DNA of 64,000 nt from contig NZ_AP023243.1 of NCBI RefSeq assembly GCF_016756495.1, positions 6,204,501 to 6,268,500 on the forward strand. The letters run 5' to 3'. The stretch comes from Mesorhizobium sp. 113-3-3 (GTDB taxonomy: Bacteria > Pseudomonadota > Alphaproteobacteria > Rhizobiales > Rhizobiaceae). Positions within the stretch are counted from its first letter, which is position 1, and every line of letters begins with the position of its first letter. The translations under genes were made by a program, and so were the position numbers. This document shows, in pieces, positions 28,035 to 36,689 of the stretch. The notes beneath the pieces are model-generated. The model saw only the letters and a list, made by a program, of their open reading frames with translations. It was not told the origin of the DNA and searched no databases.

Positions 28035-28385
28035 TTTCCTGTTCCTCTGCATTCGCGAAAATCCTGGCTACCGTCCAACGCAAACCAGCGGGTTGAGTTC
28101 GTTTCGACGCTTTCAATCCGATGTCGGCGGGAACCGTCGCACACATCTACCGCGACTCTGTGACCGTCGCTGTCACCTAACGGCTGCGATCCTTTCTGGA
28201 TCCCAGCTGAAATCCCGGTCGACTGGTTTCGTTTCTAGGTCGGCGGGGTGCGCGCGGCATTGATGCAGCGCAAATGCGCCGTTCACGGATTTGCCAGTTG
28301 AATGCCCGGCCGGCCGATGCGGGTTGTCCTTCCAAATCTCAAAGGACACGTTCCACGACGCAGCGGGTCACTGAATGGTGGGCCG
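28035..28385. other. divergent intergenic region xfp / cydD
   Basis: The stretch holds no convincing gene. Small inverted repeats occur, namely GTGAC-N7-GTCAC around 28160 and GATCC-N5-GGATC around 28190. The FixK box for cydD is at its right edge. The xfp promoter must lie here, but no recognised motif is seen. Confidence 0.5.
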
Positions 28386-28399
28386 TTGATGTGCGTCAA
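28386..28399. promoter_or_regulatory. FixK/FNR-type box TTGATGTGCGTCAA
   Basis: It has nine of ten consensus positions. The centre is 80.5 bp before the ATG at 28473 (leader about 39 nt) or 41.5 bp before the ATG at 28434; the former start fits a class II promoter better. Confidence 0.75.
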
Positions 28400-28472
28400 T
28401 TCGCTCAAAGCCTTGGCATGGCACTAATCCGTCATGCTCCACGCCGTCTCGAATTGCCAAGACAATCGCCCA

Positions 28473-30104
28473 ATGGTGCCGGAACAACCTGACGGGTCCG
28501 ACCTGCATCCCATTCCTACATCGGCAGCGCCGGGCAGCACGGCACTTTGCCAGGCGCGAACCTTTGCCGCCCCCGGCCTGCGTGCCGCTATAGCGCTCCA
28601 AATGGTGCGTTCGGTCCTGCGACTTGCCTTCACCGGCCTGTCTGCAATCTTCGTCGGCGAGATGATCACGGGAGACGCCAATTTGCCGCTCCTCGGAGCG
28701 GCATTGGCTACCCTGATCCTCGTTTCCACGATCGGCCTTTTGACAGACCGCGCTGTTGCCAATACGGAGCTGAAGGTCGCCAATGGGCTACTTGGGACGG
28801 CGCGCAGCGCCCTTGCCGCGGCGCAGTCCCGCGACATCCAGGCAATGCCGCTCGGAACGTTGATTGCCGGACTGCAACGCTATCCGCAAGCCGTCGCAAG
28901 TCTCGCAGTGGGACATCGCCTGGCCTCGGTCATGCTGGGGCTCGGCCCACTGGTTGCCGCGGCAGCAATCATGGCGGTCTCTTGGCAAGCTGCGTTGGTA
29001 CTTGTGGTTCTAACGCCGGTGATGATTGTCTTCTTTATCCTGATCGGCCGTGCGATCCGGATCGGCGCCGAGGCACAGGAGAAGGCCTTCGGCCGCCTCG
29101 CAGCACAATTCGCCGATCGAATCCGGGCGTTGCCGACAATTTTGGGAAACCATGCACTGCCGCGTGAGAGCCGCAAGCTCGCGACGCGGATGGACGCCTA
29201 TACATCGGGCACGATGAGCGTCCTCAGGGTCGCCTTCCTCAACGCTGGCATCATCGACCTCTTCGCGTCGCTTTCGATCGCGATCCTTGCCGTATTTCTC
29301 GGCCTCGGACATCTCAAGCTGATGAGTGTTCCCGGCTTTGCCGGGCTGCAACTCTGGCAAAGCCTGTTCATACTCATGATCGCGCCCGAATATTTCGCTC
29401 CGTTCCGCCGTTATGCCGAGCAGTATCACGCCAAGTCGGAGGGGTTCGCAGCCGCCACGGCGCTCGACACGCTTGTTCTGGCAGCGCGTCCGCAGTTCGC
29501 GGACTTCGAAGCGGCTATCTTGACCCGCGAACTGCTTGGCGAAGCATCGCTCCTGCCTCGGACGGGGCTGGTGGCCATCACCGGGGCGAGCGGATCAGGC
29601 AAATCTACCTTGCTGCGCCACGTTGCCGGGCTCCGTTCAGCACTGCCGGATCAAACGGAGCGCGACCAGCCTGGCATCGCGTGGTGCTCGACCGAGATCT
29701 ATGTACCCGAAGGCACCCTTGGCGACGCCATCGGCTGGGAAGCTGGACCGTGTTCCCGGACCCGCTTGTTCCTGGCTGCGGGCAGTGTCGGCCTCCTCGA
29801 CGACGCGCTTCTGCCTGGAGGGATCGATGCATCGATCAAGGCCGGCGGCGAAAACCTTTCAGGCGGACAACGCGTGCGTATCGGACTGGCGCGAGCGCTG
29901 CTCTCGGGCCGCGACATCTTCGCCGACGAGCCGACCGCCAAGCTTGATCCCGCAAATGCCGCGATGGTCCGCCGCGCGCTCGCCGATGCGGCGCAGACCC
30001 GCCTGGTTCTCGTCGCAACGCATGACAGGGCCCTGGCCATGCTTGCTGGCAACACGATCGACGTTGGATGGCACAACCGGCAGGCACAGGAGAAGGTCGC
30101 GTGA
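28473..30104 (+). CDS. cydD: heterodimeric ABC exporter subunit CydD-like
   Basis: The 543-residue protein has a six-helix exporter domain and a C-terminal nucleotide-binding domain with Walker A GASGSGKST (about 370), signature LSGGQRVRIGLARALL and Walker B FADEPTAKLDP. FADRIRALPTILGN and the APEYFAPFR loop are typical of CydD. With CydC it exports glutathione/cysteine or otherwise handles heme, as needed to assemble cytochrome bd oxidase. An ATG at 28434 gives a 13-residue longer product. The FixK box upstream and the overlap with cydC show a micro-oxic operon. Confidence 0.92.
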   Translation: MVPEQPDGSDLHPIPTSAAPGSTALCQARTFAAPGLRAAIALQMVRSVLRLAFTGLSAIFVGEMITGDANLPLLGAALATLILVSTIGLLTDRAVANTELKVANGLLGTARSALAAAQSRDIQAMPLGTLIAGLQRYPQAVASLAVGHRLASVMLGLGPLVAAAAIMAVSWQAALVLVVLTPVMIVFFILIGRAIRIGAEAQEKAFGRLAAQFADRIRALPTILGNHALPRESRKLATRMDAYTSGTMSVLRVAFLNAGIIDLFASLSIAILAVFLGLGHLKLMSVPGFAGLQLWQSLFILMIAPEYFAPFRRYAEQYHAKSEGFAAATALDTLVLAARPQFADFEAAILTRELLGEASLLPRTGLVAITGASGSGKSTLLRHVAGLRSALPDQTERDQPGIAWCSTEIYVPEGTLGDAIGWEAGPCSRTRLFLAAGSVGLLDDALLPGGIDASIKAGGENLSGGQRVRIGLARALLSGRDIFADEPTAKLDPANAAMVRRALADAAQTRLVLVATHDRALAMLAGNTIDVGWHNRQAQEKVA

Positions 30105-31735
30105 AAGACAACGTTTCCTCGATCGTCAACCTGCCGCAGGCAAGCATCCGGCAGACGGCGCCATGGCGCCTCGCCCTTGTGTTCGCATTTGCGGCCTTGG
30201 CGGGAGGGATCTTGCTGACGAGCGTATCCGTATGGCTTTTGGGCGCTGTCGCTCTGGCTGGAATGACACCCGCCGCTTTGACGTTCAGCTTTCAAATGCC
30301 CGCCGCATTCATACGGCTGTTCGCCCTGACCCGAACGGCGGCCAAATATGGCGAGCGTGTTGTCGGGCATCGGGCGGCGCTGACGGATCAGAACGTGCGC
30401 CGATCGGCGCTTTTCGCCGCGATGGCCGCCGCCCCGTCCGTTCGCAGGGCCAGTTGGCAACTTGGCAACCAGGATCGCCTTGCCGACTTTCTCGACGATG
30501 TCGAGGACGTGGACTACGCACGCCTGCGCGTCAGCCTGCCGTCGGTGACCCTTTGTGTTGCCCTTCTCTTGCTTCTGGCAACAACTCTTTGGATGACCCC
30601 GTTGGCAGGCGTCGCTATTTTGATCCTCTTCGCGGCGAGCGCCGCCGCGGCCGTCTACCTCGCCAGCCGGATTGAAGCCGATCAGGCTGCACTGCGCCTA
30701 AGCCGGCGGCACGCCTCGCGCCTGCTTGGCGCCGCGATGCAGGCCGTGGTTCCGTTACATGGCGAAAGGCGCTGGGACGCTATGCTTGGCGAGCCGTTCG
30801 GCGGTTATACCGATGCGCAGAACCGCGCGCTGATGCTTCGCCGCCGCCAGGCGCTGTTGGACATGCTGGCCAGTTGCATGGCGCCATGCGCCATGCTGAG
30901 CGTTCTGGCATGCGCGTGGCTGGCGGGCCTGCGCGGCGCGGCTCTGTTGCCACCGGCGCTCCTGGCATTCGCCTGGCTTGCCGTCGGGGACTCTCTCCAG
31001 GGCGCATCGAGGATTCTGATTGCCTTTGTACGCGCGAAGGCAGCGAAGGCCGCGCTGGCGAAATGGCTTACCGCTCCGGACGCACCGCCACGTCGATATG
31101 CCCAGGATCGCATTTCCACGCTTTCCCTGGACGGCTTGCCGCGCTGTGCTCCAGATGGCCGACGGATTGGACGGCCTCTCGCCGCAGTGTTCAAAGCGGG
31201 CAGGCCGACAGCCCTGCATGGCCCCAGCGGCTGCGGCAAGACCTCCCTGCTCAAGCAGATCGCCGGCTGGCTGGATGCCGGTGATGGACGCATCGCGGCA
31301 GATGGCGTGGGGCTGCGGTTGGAAGCACGCCGGTCCATGACTTGCTTTTGCCCGCACGACGCGACCGTTTTGGCCGACACGGTGCGCGAGAACCTGTTTG
31401 CCCCAAACGCCACCGACGAAGAATTGTGGGCTGCGTTGAACGCGGTGGAACTGGAGGGCAGGATCAGCGCAGCCGGCGGCTTGGACAGCTGGCTCACGCA
31501 AGGCGAGCTGTCGCTCGGCGAGGCGCAAAGGCTGAACCTCGCCCGCGCCTGGCTTTCCGACAAGCCTATCGTGCTGTTGGATGAACCGACCGAACATCTT
31601 GATGCCGAACAGGGCGAACGCATCCTCAGCATCTTGCTGCATCGGCTGCGGCAACGCATCGTGATCCTGTCGAGCCACGAGCCATGCGGAATGGCTTCGG
31701 GGGGTCTCGTCTTTCGTCACATTGCGCAAGGGTGA
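30101..31735 (+). CDS. cydC: heterodimeric ABC exporter subunit CydC-like
   Basis: The 544-residue partner of CydD has an exporter TMD with GMTPAALTFSFQMPAAFIRL and RTAAKYGERVVGH segments diagnostic of CydC, Walker A GPSGCGKTS, and Walker B IVLLDEPTEHLD. Its ABC signature is degenerate (ELSLGEAQRLNLARA), as usual for one site of heterodimeric exporters. The GTG at 30101 overlaps the cydD stop (GTGA). No cydAB genes lie in the window, so the oxidase served must be elsewhere. Confidence 0.91.
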   Translation: MKDNVSSIVNLPQASIRQTAPWRLALVFAFAALAGGILLTSVSVWLLGAVALAGMTPAALTFSFQMPAAFIRLFALTRTAAKYGERVVGHRAALTDQNVRRSALFAAMAAAPSVRRASWQLGNQDRLADFLDDVEDVDYARLRVSLPSVTLCVALLLLLATTLWMTPLAGVAILILFAASAAAAVYLASRIEADQAALRLSRRHASRLLGAAMQAVVPLHGERRWDAMLGEPFGGYTDAQNRALMLRRRQALLDMLASCMAPCAMLSVLACAWLAGLRGAALLPPALLAFAWLAVGDSLQGASRILIAFVRAKAAKAALAKWLTAPDAPPRRYAQDRISTLSLDGLPRCAPDGRRIGRPLAAVFKAGRPTALHGPSGCGKTSLLKQIAGWLDAGDGRIAADGVGLRLEARRSMTCFCPHDATVLADTVRENLFAPNATDEELWAALNAVELEGRISAAGGLDSWLTQGELSLGEAQRLNLARAWLSDKPIVLLDEPTEHLDAEQGERILSILLHRLRQRIVILSSHEPCGMASGGLVFRHIAQG

Positions 31736-32178
31736 GCTGGACGATGGTGCAATCGCCACTGCCGGCCAGTAACCGCGGCGTCTTCAACGTCGTCAACGTC
31801 ATAGAAATCGAGGAAAAGACCATCCAAAGGGAATGAAGCTTTGTAAACGGCCTCCTTTAAAACAAACAGGCAGCGGGCATAAAGTGGAGACATGCCAAGG
31901 CGACTGCGTTCGCCATTTGTCGTCACGATGTCGATGAGATCTTTGGGCAAGGTTTCTGCTGGCTCGATATCAATACCGAGAGTCAAAAATCTGCTTTTCG
32001 GTGAAACGGCCGCCACTGCTGTTTTTCGATCATGCGCCAATGAACCCACAATTCCTCTGGGCCAGATTGGTGGTCCACCCGTTGACTTGTTGATCGCTTC
32101 GCAGGCCTGGCCCAACTCTTGGAGCAATGATCGGGCAACGATTCGAGCAGCACCACTTTGTCTGCGAACTGTGTTCAC
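31717..32178 (-). CDS. 4'-phosphopantetheinyl transferase, N-terminally truncated
   Basis: The 153 residues cover the core and C-terminus of an EntD/Sfp-type PPTase, with GSLAHDRKTAVAAV, LGIDIEP and FVLKEAVYKAS (Mg2+/CoA site residues D, E and K). Full EntD proteins are about 210-230 residues. The only start in frame is the GTG at 32178, but recognisable PPTase-like sequence (EEDALLPSEAV) continues in frame upstream to a TAG at 32266-32268 with no start codon. The gene is therefore probably a 5'-truncated relic. It overlaps the end of the convergent cydC by 19 bp. Confidence 0.72.
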   Translation of the reverse strand: MNTVRRQSGAARIVARSLLQELGQACEAINKSTGGPPIWPRGIVGSLAHDRKTAVAAVSPKSRFLTLGIDIEPAETLPKDLIDIVTTNGERSRLGMSPLYARCLFVLKEAVYKASFPLDGLFLDFYDVDDVEDAAVTGRQWRLHHRPAHPCAM

Positions 32179-32564
32179 CGAATTGCTATAAGAAACCGCC
32201 TCCGAGGGGAGGAGGGCGTCCTCCTCCCCTGCGCATATAGGTCGACGGCCAACGAGTAAATCAGACTACCACCAGAAACTTTCGGCCGTGCTCGTGGGCG
32301 AAATCCCCAAGGATCTTACAGGGCATTCAGCGCATGAGATAGAGAAGGTGGTTGCCGCCGCGTAGTTGGATGGGTGCTCCTGGTCTTTTTGCCTGCAGGC
32401 GACATGCCAGGCACCCTCCTTGGATATTTTGAGATTTGCACGGGTGTGTCTCGATACACCCGTGCCCCAGGGAATGCGTTAGCCAGCCGGTGCGCCCCCA
32501 AGTCACAAGATTGATGTCAGGTCTAAGCCGGTCGACCATACTGCGTGGCCCGCACTATGATTGG
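32179..32564. other. gene-free stretch with PPTase relic and hairpins
   Basis: Bases 32179-32265 still encode PPTase-like residues without a start. A perfect 11-bp hairpin, AGGGGAGGAGG/CCTCCTCCCCT, is at 32205-32230, and a perfect 10-bp hairpin, GCACGGGTGT/ACACCCGTGC, is at 32438-32465. No complete gene is seen. Confidence 0.55.
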
Positions 32565-32589
32565 GGAACCTGGTTCTTGCGAAGCCGTT
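32565..32589 (+). promoter_or_regulatory. EcfG (general stress sigma) type promoter
   Basis: GGAAC (32565-32569), a 16-bp spacer and CGTT (32586-32589) match the alphaproteobacterial EcfG consensus GGAAC-N16/17-CGTT exactly. It is 26 bp before the TTG start of the PAP2 gene. Confidence 0.7.
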
Positions 32590-32615
32590 GTGGACTGTAG
32601 ATCGAGGTCCTGCGC

Positions 32616-33365
32616 TTGAGCGAACCAGCCCCAGATATCGAGCGAAGGCCTCTCGGCAGTCCCTGCCCTCCCCCGCCGACTGGGATTAGCGGTGCATCCG
32701 CTCAAGACAAATACAGCCTTGTCGCGGTGATGCTTGTGGCATGCCTCGTTCTCGGCTTTGGGGTGCTCGCCGAGGAGGTCCTGGAAGGCGATACGACCAA
32801 ATTTGACCTGGCGATCATGTCGACCCTTCGCGCTGCCGATCCCGCCAACCCGATCGGTCCGCCATGGCTACAGGAAGCAGCCAGGGATGTGACCTCAGTC
32901 GGAAGCGTGGTGTTTCTTGGATTCGTGTTGGTGGCAGGGGTTGTCTATCTTCTTCTCATTCACAAGCGGGCTCTCGCCATTTGGATGGGGGTGGCGGTGA
33001 CCGGCGGCGAACTGCTTGGCACCATCCTGAAATTGAGCTTCAACCGGCCCAGGCCGGAAATCCCTCATGTCACGCGGGTATTCACCGCAAGCTTCCCGAG
33101 CGGCCATGCAATGCTCTCGGCGATCACGTTCCTGACCGTGGGCGCCCTCCTTTCGCACGCAAATCAGGATCGGCGTCTCAAACTGTATTTCATGGCGCTC
33201 GCTGTGTTTCTGACGGTGGCCGTTGGCGTAAGCCGGGTTTATCTCGCGGTCCACTATCCCACGGATGTGTTGGCCGGCTGGTGCATTGGTTCAGGCTGGG
33301 CGATCCTGTGCTGGATAGTCGCTTTATGGTTTCAGGAAAGGCCGAAGCGGGGGCCAAAGACTTGA
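32616..33365 (+). CDS. PAP2-family membrane phosphatase
   Basis: The 249-residue inner-membrane protein has about six helices and the lipid phosphatase motifs KLSFNRPRPE, FPSGHAML and SRVYLAVHYPTDVLAG (catalytic histidines in SGH and H-YPTD). It probably dephosphorylates phosphatidate, PGP or isoprenyl diphosphates. The start is a TTG at 32616; no in-frame ATG precedes the first helix. It is followed without gap by a lipid kinase gene and then a metallophosphoesterase gene, all behind an EcfG-type promoter. Confidence 0.88.
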   Translation: MSEPAPDIERRPLGSPCPPPPTGISGASAQDKYSLVAVMLVACLVLGFGVLAEEVLEGDTTKFDLAIMSTLRAADPANPIGPPWLQEAARDVTSVGSVVFLGFVLVAGVVYLLLIHKRALAIWMGVAVTGGELLGTILKLSFNRPRPEIPHVTRVFTASFPSGHAMLSAITFLTVGALLSHANQDRRLKLYFMALAVFLTVAVGVSRVYLAVHYPTDVLAGWCIGSGWAILCWIVALWFQERPKRGPKT

Positions 33366-34279
33366 AGGTCATGGCACTCATCAACAAAAGGGCCGGCGCT
33401 GCGGCGCGCAAGGGCGACATCGAGAGAGCCGTACGGGATGGGTTCGCCGAACGTGGCGTCGAGGCGGATGTGCGATTGGTGGAAGGGCGAGAGGTTGGAG
33501 AACTCGCCCGGCGCTTCGTTGCTGACAACAAGTCGACTTCCGGCGATCAATCAATATTGGTAGTGGGCGGTGGCGACGGCACTCTCGGCAGCGCGGCCTC
33601 GGCGCTGGCGGGGACGGATGTGGTGCTCGGTATTCTTCCGCTCGGCACGCTAAACCACTTTGCCAAGGATTTGGGTGTGCCGCTCGACCTGACTGCGGCG
33701 ATCGGTACAGTCGCGACGGGCAAGCCTGTCGCAGTCGATGTCGCCGAGGTCAACGGCCGAGTCTTTCTCAACAACTCATCGATCGGCATCTATCCCTTCT
33801 TTGTAGCAAAGCGTTCAGCCGAGCAGCGGCACCGCGGGTTCGGCAAGCTTGCCGCCATCGGTCCCGCCCTGATGAGAACGTTGAGATCCGCCTCCTGGCA
33901 GGCTGTCCACGTCGCTGCCCAGGGCACCCGCGAGAGATTGCGGACCCCTTGCGTATTTGTCGGCAACAATTTCTACGACATCGCCGATCTTGGCCGTCGC
34001 GGCAGCCTCACGTCAAAAGAACTGTGTGTCTATGTCGTCAAGCAGCAGTCCTGGTTTGGACTCGCACTGCTTCCGTTCAAAATCGCGTTCGGCATGATCG
34101 ACTCCGCCCGAGATCTGGAAATCTATCGGGCTGGTTCACTTCAAATCACATCGCATCGCCACGCCATGCTGGTTTCTCTGGATGGCGAAGCCGTCAGTAT
34201 GGCCATGCCCCTGAACTTTCGGATTCGACCAGCGGCCTTGCACGTCCTTGCACCTGCCAAAAGAGACCAGAACCGGTGA
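33362..34279 (+). CDS. diacylglycerol kinase-like lipid kinase
   Basis: The 305-residue protein belongs to the DAGK catalytic/LCB5 family, with an N-terminal VMALINKRAG, nucleotide loop GGGDGTLG and PLGTLNHFAKDL. It phosphorylates a lipid such as diacylglycerol. A TTG at 33362 overlapping the PAP2 stop (TTGA) is preferred by family alignment of the first strand; an ATG at 33371 is the alternative. Pairing a lipid kinase with a lipid phosphatase suggests control of the phosphatidate/diacylglycerol balance under stress. Confidence 0.87.
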   Translation: MKVMALINKRAGAAARKGDIERAVRDGFAERGVEADVRLVEGREVGELARRFVADNKSTSGDQSILVVGGGDGTLGSAASALAGTDVVLGILPLGTLNHFAKDLGVPLDLTAAIGTVATGKPVAVDVAEVNGRVFLNNSSIGIYPFFVAKRSAEQRHRGFGKLAAIGPALMRTLRSASWQAVHVAAQGTRERLRTPCVFVGNNFYDIADLGRRGSLTSKELCVYVVKQQSWFGLALLPFKIAFGMIDSARDLEIYRAGSLQITSHRHAMLVSLDGEAVSMAMPLNFRIRPAALHVLAPAKRDQNR

Positions 34280-34304
34280 CCGTCGCTGAAAGCGGAGAAC
34301 TTCA

Positions 34305-35114
34305 GTGAAAACCCTGGTCCACCTTTCGGATTTGCACTTCGGAAAGACAGAGAGCCGGCTTGTGGAGGCGATTGCGACGGAGGTTCTTGCGGTCGACTCC
34401 GATTTGCTCGTCGTGTCAGGAGATCTGACGCAGCGCGCCCGGAAAGAGGAGTTCCTGCAGGCGCGGGCATTCCTTGATTCCCTTCCTGGCCCCCGCATCG
34501 TGGTGCCAGGCAATCACGACGTGCCGCTCTGGAATCTCTTCGCGCGTGCCATGACGCCTCTGTCGCGTTACAGGCGCTACATCGAGGCGGACACCGACCC
34601 GTTCTATGCCGACGGCGAAATCGCCGTGGTCGGGATCAACACGGCACGATCCCTGACAATAAAGGACGGCAGGATCAACGTCCGCCAGCTCGAGGCGGCG
34701 ACGGAAAAATTCGCACATATGTCCGATGACGTTACCCGGATAGTGGTCACGCATCATCCTTTCGAAGGGCTGGACCTGGAAAACGACGACGGCATCGTGG
34801 GCCGGGCTGATCTGGCAATGGACGCCTTCTCGCGCAGCGGCGTAGACGTAATATTGTCTGGCCACCAGCATCTTCACCGCGCTGGTTCGAGCGCACGGCG
34901 CTACCTTATCGACGGCTATGCGGCACTGCTTATTCAAGCGGGAACGGCGGTTTCGTCGCGGGTACGCCAAGCTGCAAATTCGTTTAACATCATTCGCGTC
35001 GAGCAGCCGAGGATCTCCATCGAATGTCGGGCATGGCAGCCTTCGCAGTCCGGGTTCGAAACCTCAGCCAGTTATTCCTTTCGGCAAGGTCCAGGCGGGT
35101 GGGAACCTGCTTGA
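34305..35114 (+). CDS. metallophosphoesterase (calcineurin-like)
   Basis: The 269-residue protein has the complete metal-site series: HLSDLHFG, VVSGDLTQ, VPGNHDV, VVTHHPF and GHQHLH. It hydrolyses a phosphoester, possibly a nucleotide or a lipid headgroup (CpdA/LpxH-like fold), with no specificity visible. The start is GTG 34305 with CGGAGAAC upstream. It is 25 bp after the lipid kinase and closes the putative EcfG operon; the convergent PLD gene ends 50 bp downstream. Confidence 0.9.
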   Translation: MKTLVHLSDLHFGKTESRLVEAIATEVLAVDSDLLVVSGDLTQRARKEEFLQARAFLDSLPGPRIVVPGNHDVPLWNLFARAMTPLSRYRRYIEADTDPFYADGEIAVVGINTARSLTIKDGRINVRQLEAATEKFAHMSDDVTRIVVTHHPFEGLDLENDDGIVGRADLAMDAFSRSGVDVILSGHQHLHRAGSSARRYLIDGYAALLIQAGTAVSSRVRQAANSFNIIRVEQPRISIECRAWQPSQSGFETSASYSFRQGPGGWEPA

Positions 35115-35163
35115 ATGGCGGTTGTGGAGAGCGTCAACATTCCCAGAATCCGCCGACATACGG

Positions 35164-36564
35164 CTAAAGCTGAGATTCGATGGGGAGGTGCCTGACCAAG
35201 GCGGCCAGTATGCGGCGGGACCATGCTGCCTCGGGTTCGCGAGTGTAGGTTTGCGGCCTGCCTTCATCGCTGCCATGCCAGCGAAGAACCTCGTTCTTCA
35301 ATTCGAGCCGGTAGCTCGCTTCCGGCGCTATCTCCGATTTGAACCTGTGCCGCAGTTCCGCGACCAGATTCTCGTGTTCAAAAAGCACGCCCATTTCCGA
35401 ATTCAGGGATACGGACCGCGGATCGAAGTTGAAGGATCCGACGAAACCGATCCTGTCGTCGACGCTGAACGCTTTGGTGTGCAGGCTGGCGCCCTTGGAT
35501 CCAAATACGGAAATCTTGGGCTGCCGGCTAAAGGGTTGGAGCTCGAAAAGCTGCACGCCCATTCTCAGCAAGCGCTTGCGATAGTTGGCGTATGCCCCGT
35601 GGACCGCGGCGACATCGGTCGCGGCCAAGGAGTTGGTCAAAACAGAAACCTGCACTCCATCGTCGACGAGGTCGCCGAGGATTTTTGAACCCTTCTTGCC
35701 GGGGATAAAATACGGGGACACGATTTCCACCCGCTTGCGCGCCGACTGAATGATTGGAAGCAACTCCTTCATCAGCCAACCGCGCGGTCTCCAGCCTCGG
35801 ACCTTTTCCGGAGGGTCGGAGATCACGCGCACGCGCTCGACCCAATGTACGTTGCTGCTCGCCGCTATGAACTCGGCGATGGAGCCCTTGTCCCTGATAC
35901 CGCTCAGAAGCGTCGATTCGGTTTTCTCCTCGCTTCCGTCGAAATACGAGGCATGCGAGCCTGGAACGGATGCGCCGAGTTCAGCTATTGGCTTGGCGTC
36001 CTGACATACCCAGAACGTTTGGAAGATCTGTGCGGTTTGCTGGACGGCGGGACCGAGAAGCAGCATGTCGAGGTCACGGAAATTCGTCTCCGCTGCGTCA
36101 AAATACGCATCGCCGATATTGCGCCCACCGACAATGGCGATGTTGTCGTCGGCAATCCACGCCTTGTTGTGCATCCGCCTTGTCAATGCAAAGAGCCGCA
36201 AGAGGACTTCCGCGCCGCGCATGAGGCCGCGCGCTCTGATGCCGCTCGGGTTGAACAATTTGAGTTCGATGTTTGGATGGTTGCTCAGCGCCAAATAGGC
36301 GGCATCGCTCTTGCGCGGATTGACGTCGTCGAGCAGCATTCTGACCCGCACGCCTCGCTGGGCCGCCCGGACAACTTCCTGCAAAAGCAAGCGCCCAGTG
36401 TGGTCGTCATGCCAGAGATAGTACATGAGATCGAGAGTGCGAGCCGCGCCCCTTGCCGCTAAAACACGCGCGGCGAACGCATCGTAATTGTCCGAAATCA
36501 GCAGCAGGCCGCTCTTACCTGCTTTGATTTTATCGGCCGATGTTTGCGTAATCGAGACGTCCAT
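35164..36564 (-). CDS. phospholipase D-family / cardiolipin synthase-like
   Basis: The 466-residue protein has two HKD motifs, MHNKAWIADDNIAIVGGRN (about residue 150) and LHTKAFSVDDRIGFVGSFN (about residue 390), as in Cls-type transferases. There is no N-terminal membrane helix, unlike ClsA, so it resembles the soluble YmdC/ClsC or PLD-like group. Likely activity is phosphatidyl transfer to make cardiolipin. It lies convergent to the lipid phosphatase/kinase operon, forming a phospholipid-remodelling locus. Confidence 0.9.
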   Translation of the reverse strand: MDVSITQTSADKIKAGKSGLLLISDNYDAFAARVLAARGAARTLDLMYYLWHDDHTGRLLLQEVVRAAQRGVRVRMLLDDVNPRKSDAAYLALSNHPNIELKLFNPSGIRARGLMRGAEVLLRLFALTRRMHNKAWIADDNIAIVGGRNIGDAYFDAAETNFRDLDMLLLGPAVQQTAQIFQTFWVCQDAKPIAELGASVPGSHASYFDGSEEKTESTLLSGIRDKGSIAEFIAASSNVHWVERVRVISDPPEKVRGWRPRGWLMKELLPIIQSARKRVEIVSPYFIPGKKGSKILGDLVDDGVQVSVLTNSLAATDVAAVHGAYANYRKRLLRMGVQLFELQPFSRQPKISVFGSKGASLHTKAFSVDDRIGFVGSFNFDPRSVSLNSEMGVLFEHENLVAELRHRFKSEIAPEASYRLELKNEVLRWHGSDEGRPQTYTREPEAAWSRRILAALVRHLPIESQL

Positions 36565-36689
36565 GGATTGACCAGTTTCGGAGGAGAACGAGGCGCCGTT
36601 TCATTACGTCAAGAACCCGCGAGCGCTGATCTGGTTGCACGGGGGCTTTCAGCCTGCTGAGAGCGCACGGACAGTTCGCCCGTAGGCAA

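Noticed and set aside
32205..32230. CCTCCTCCCC hairpin as another cuckoo-type sRNA
   Set aside because: The motif lies in the stem, not the loop, with a 4-nt loop and no T run. It coincides with E-E-D-A-L-L codons of the PPTase relic.
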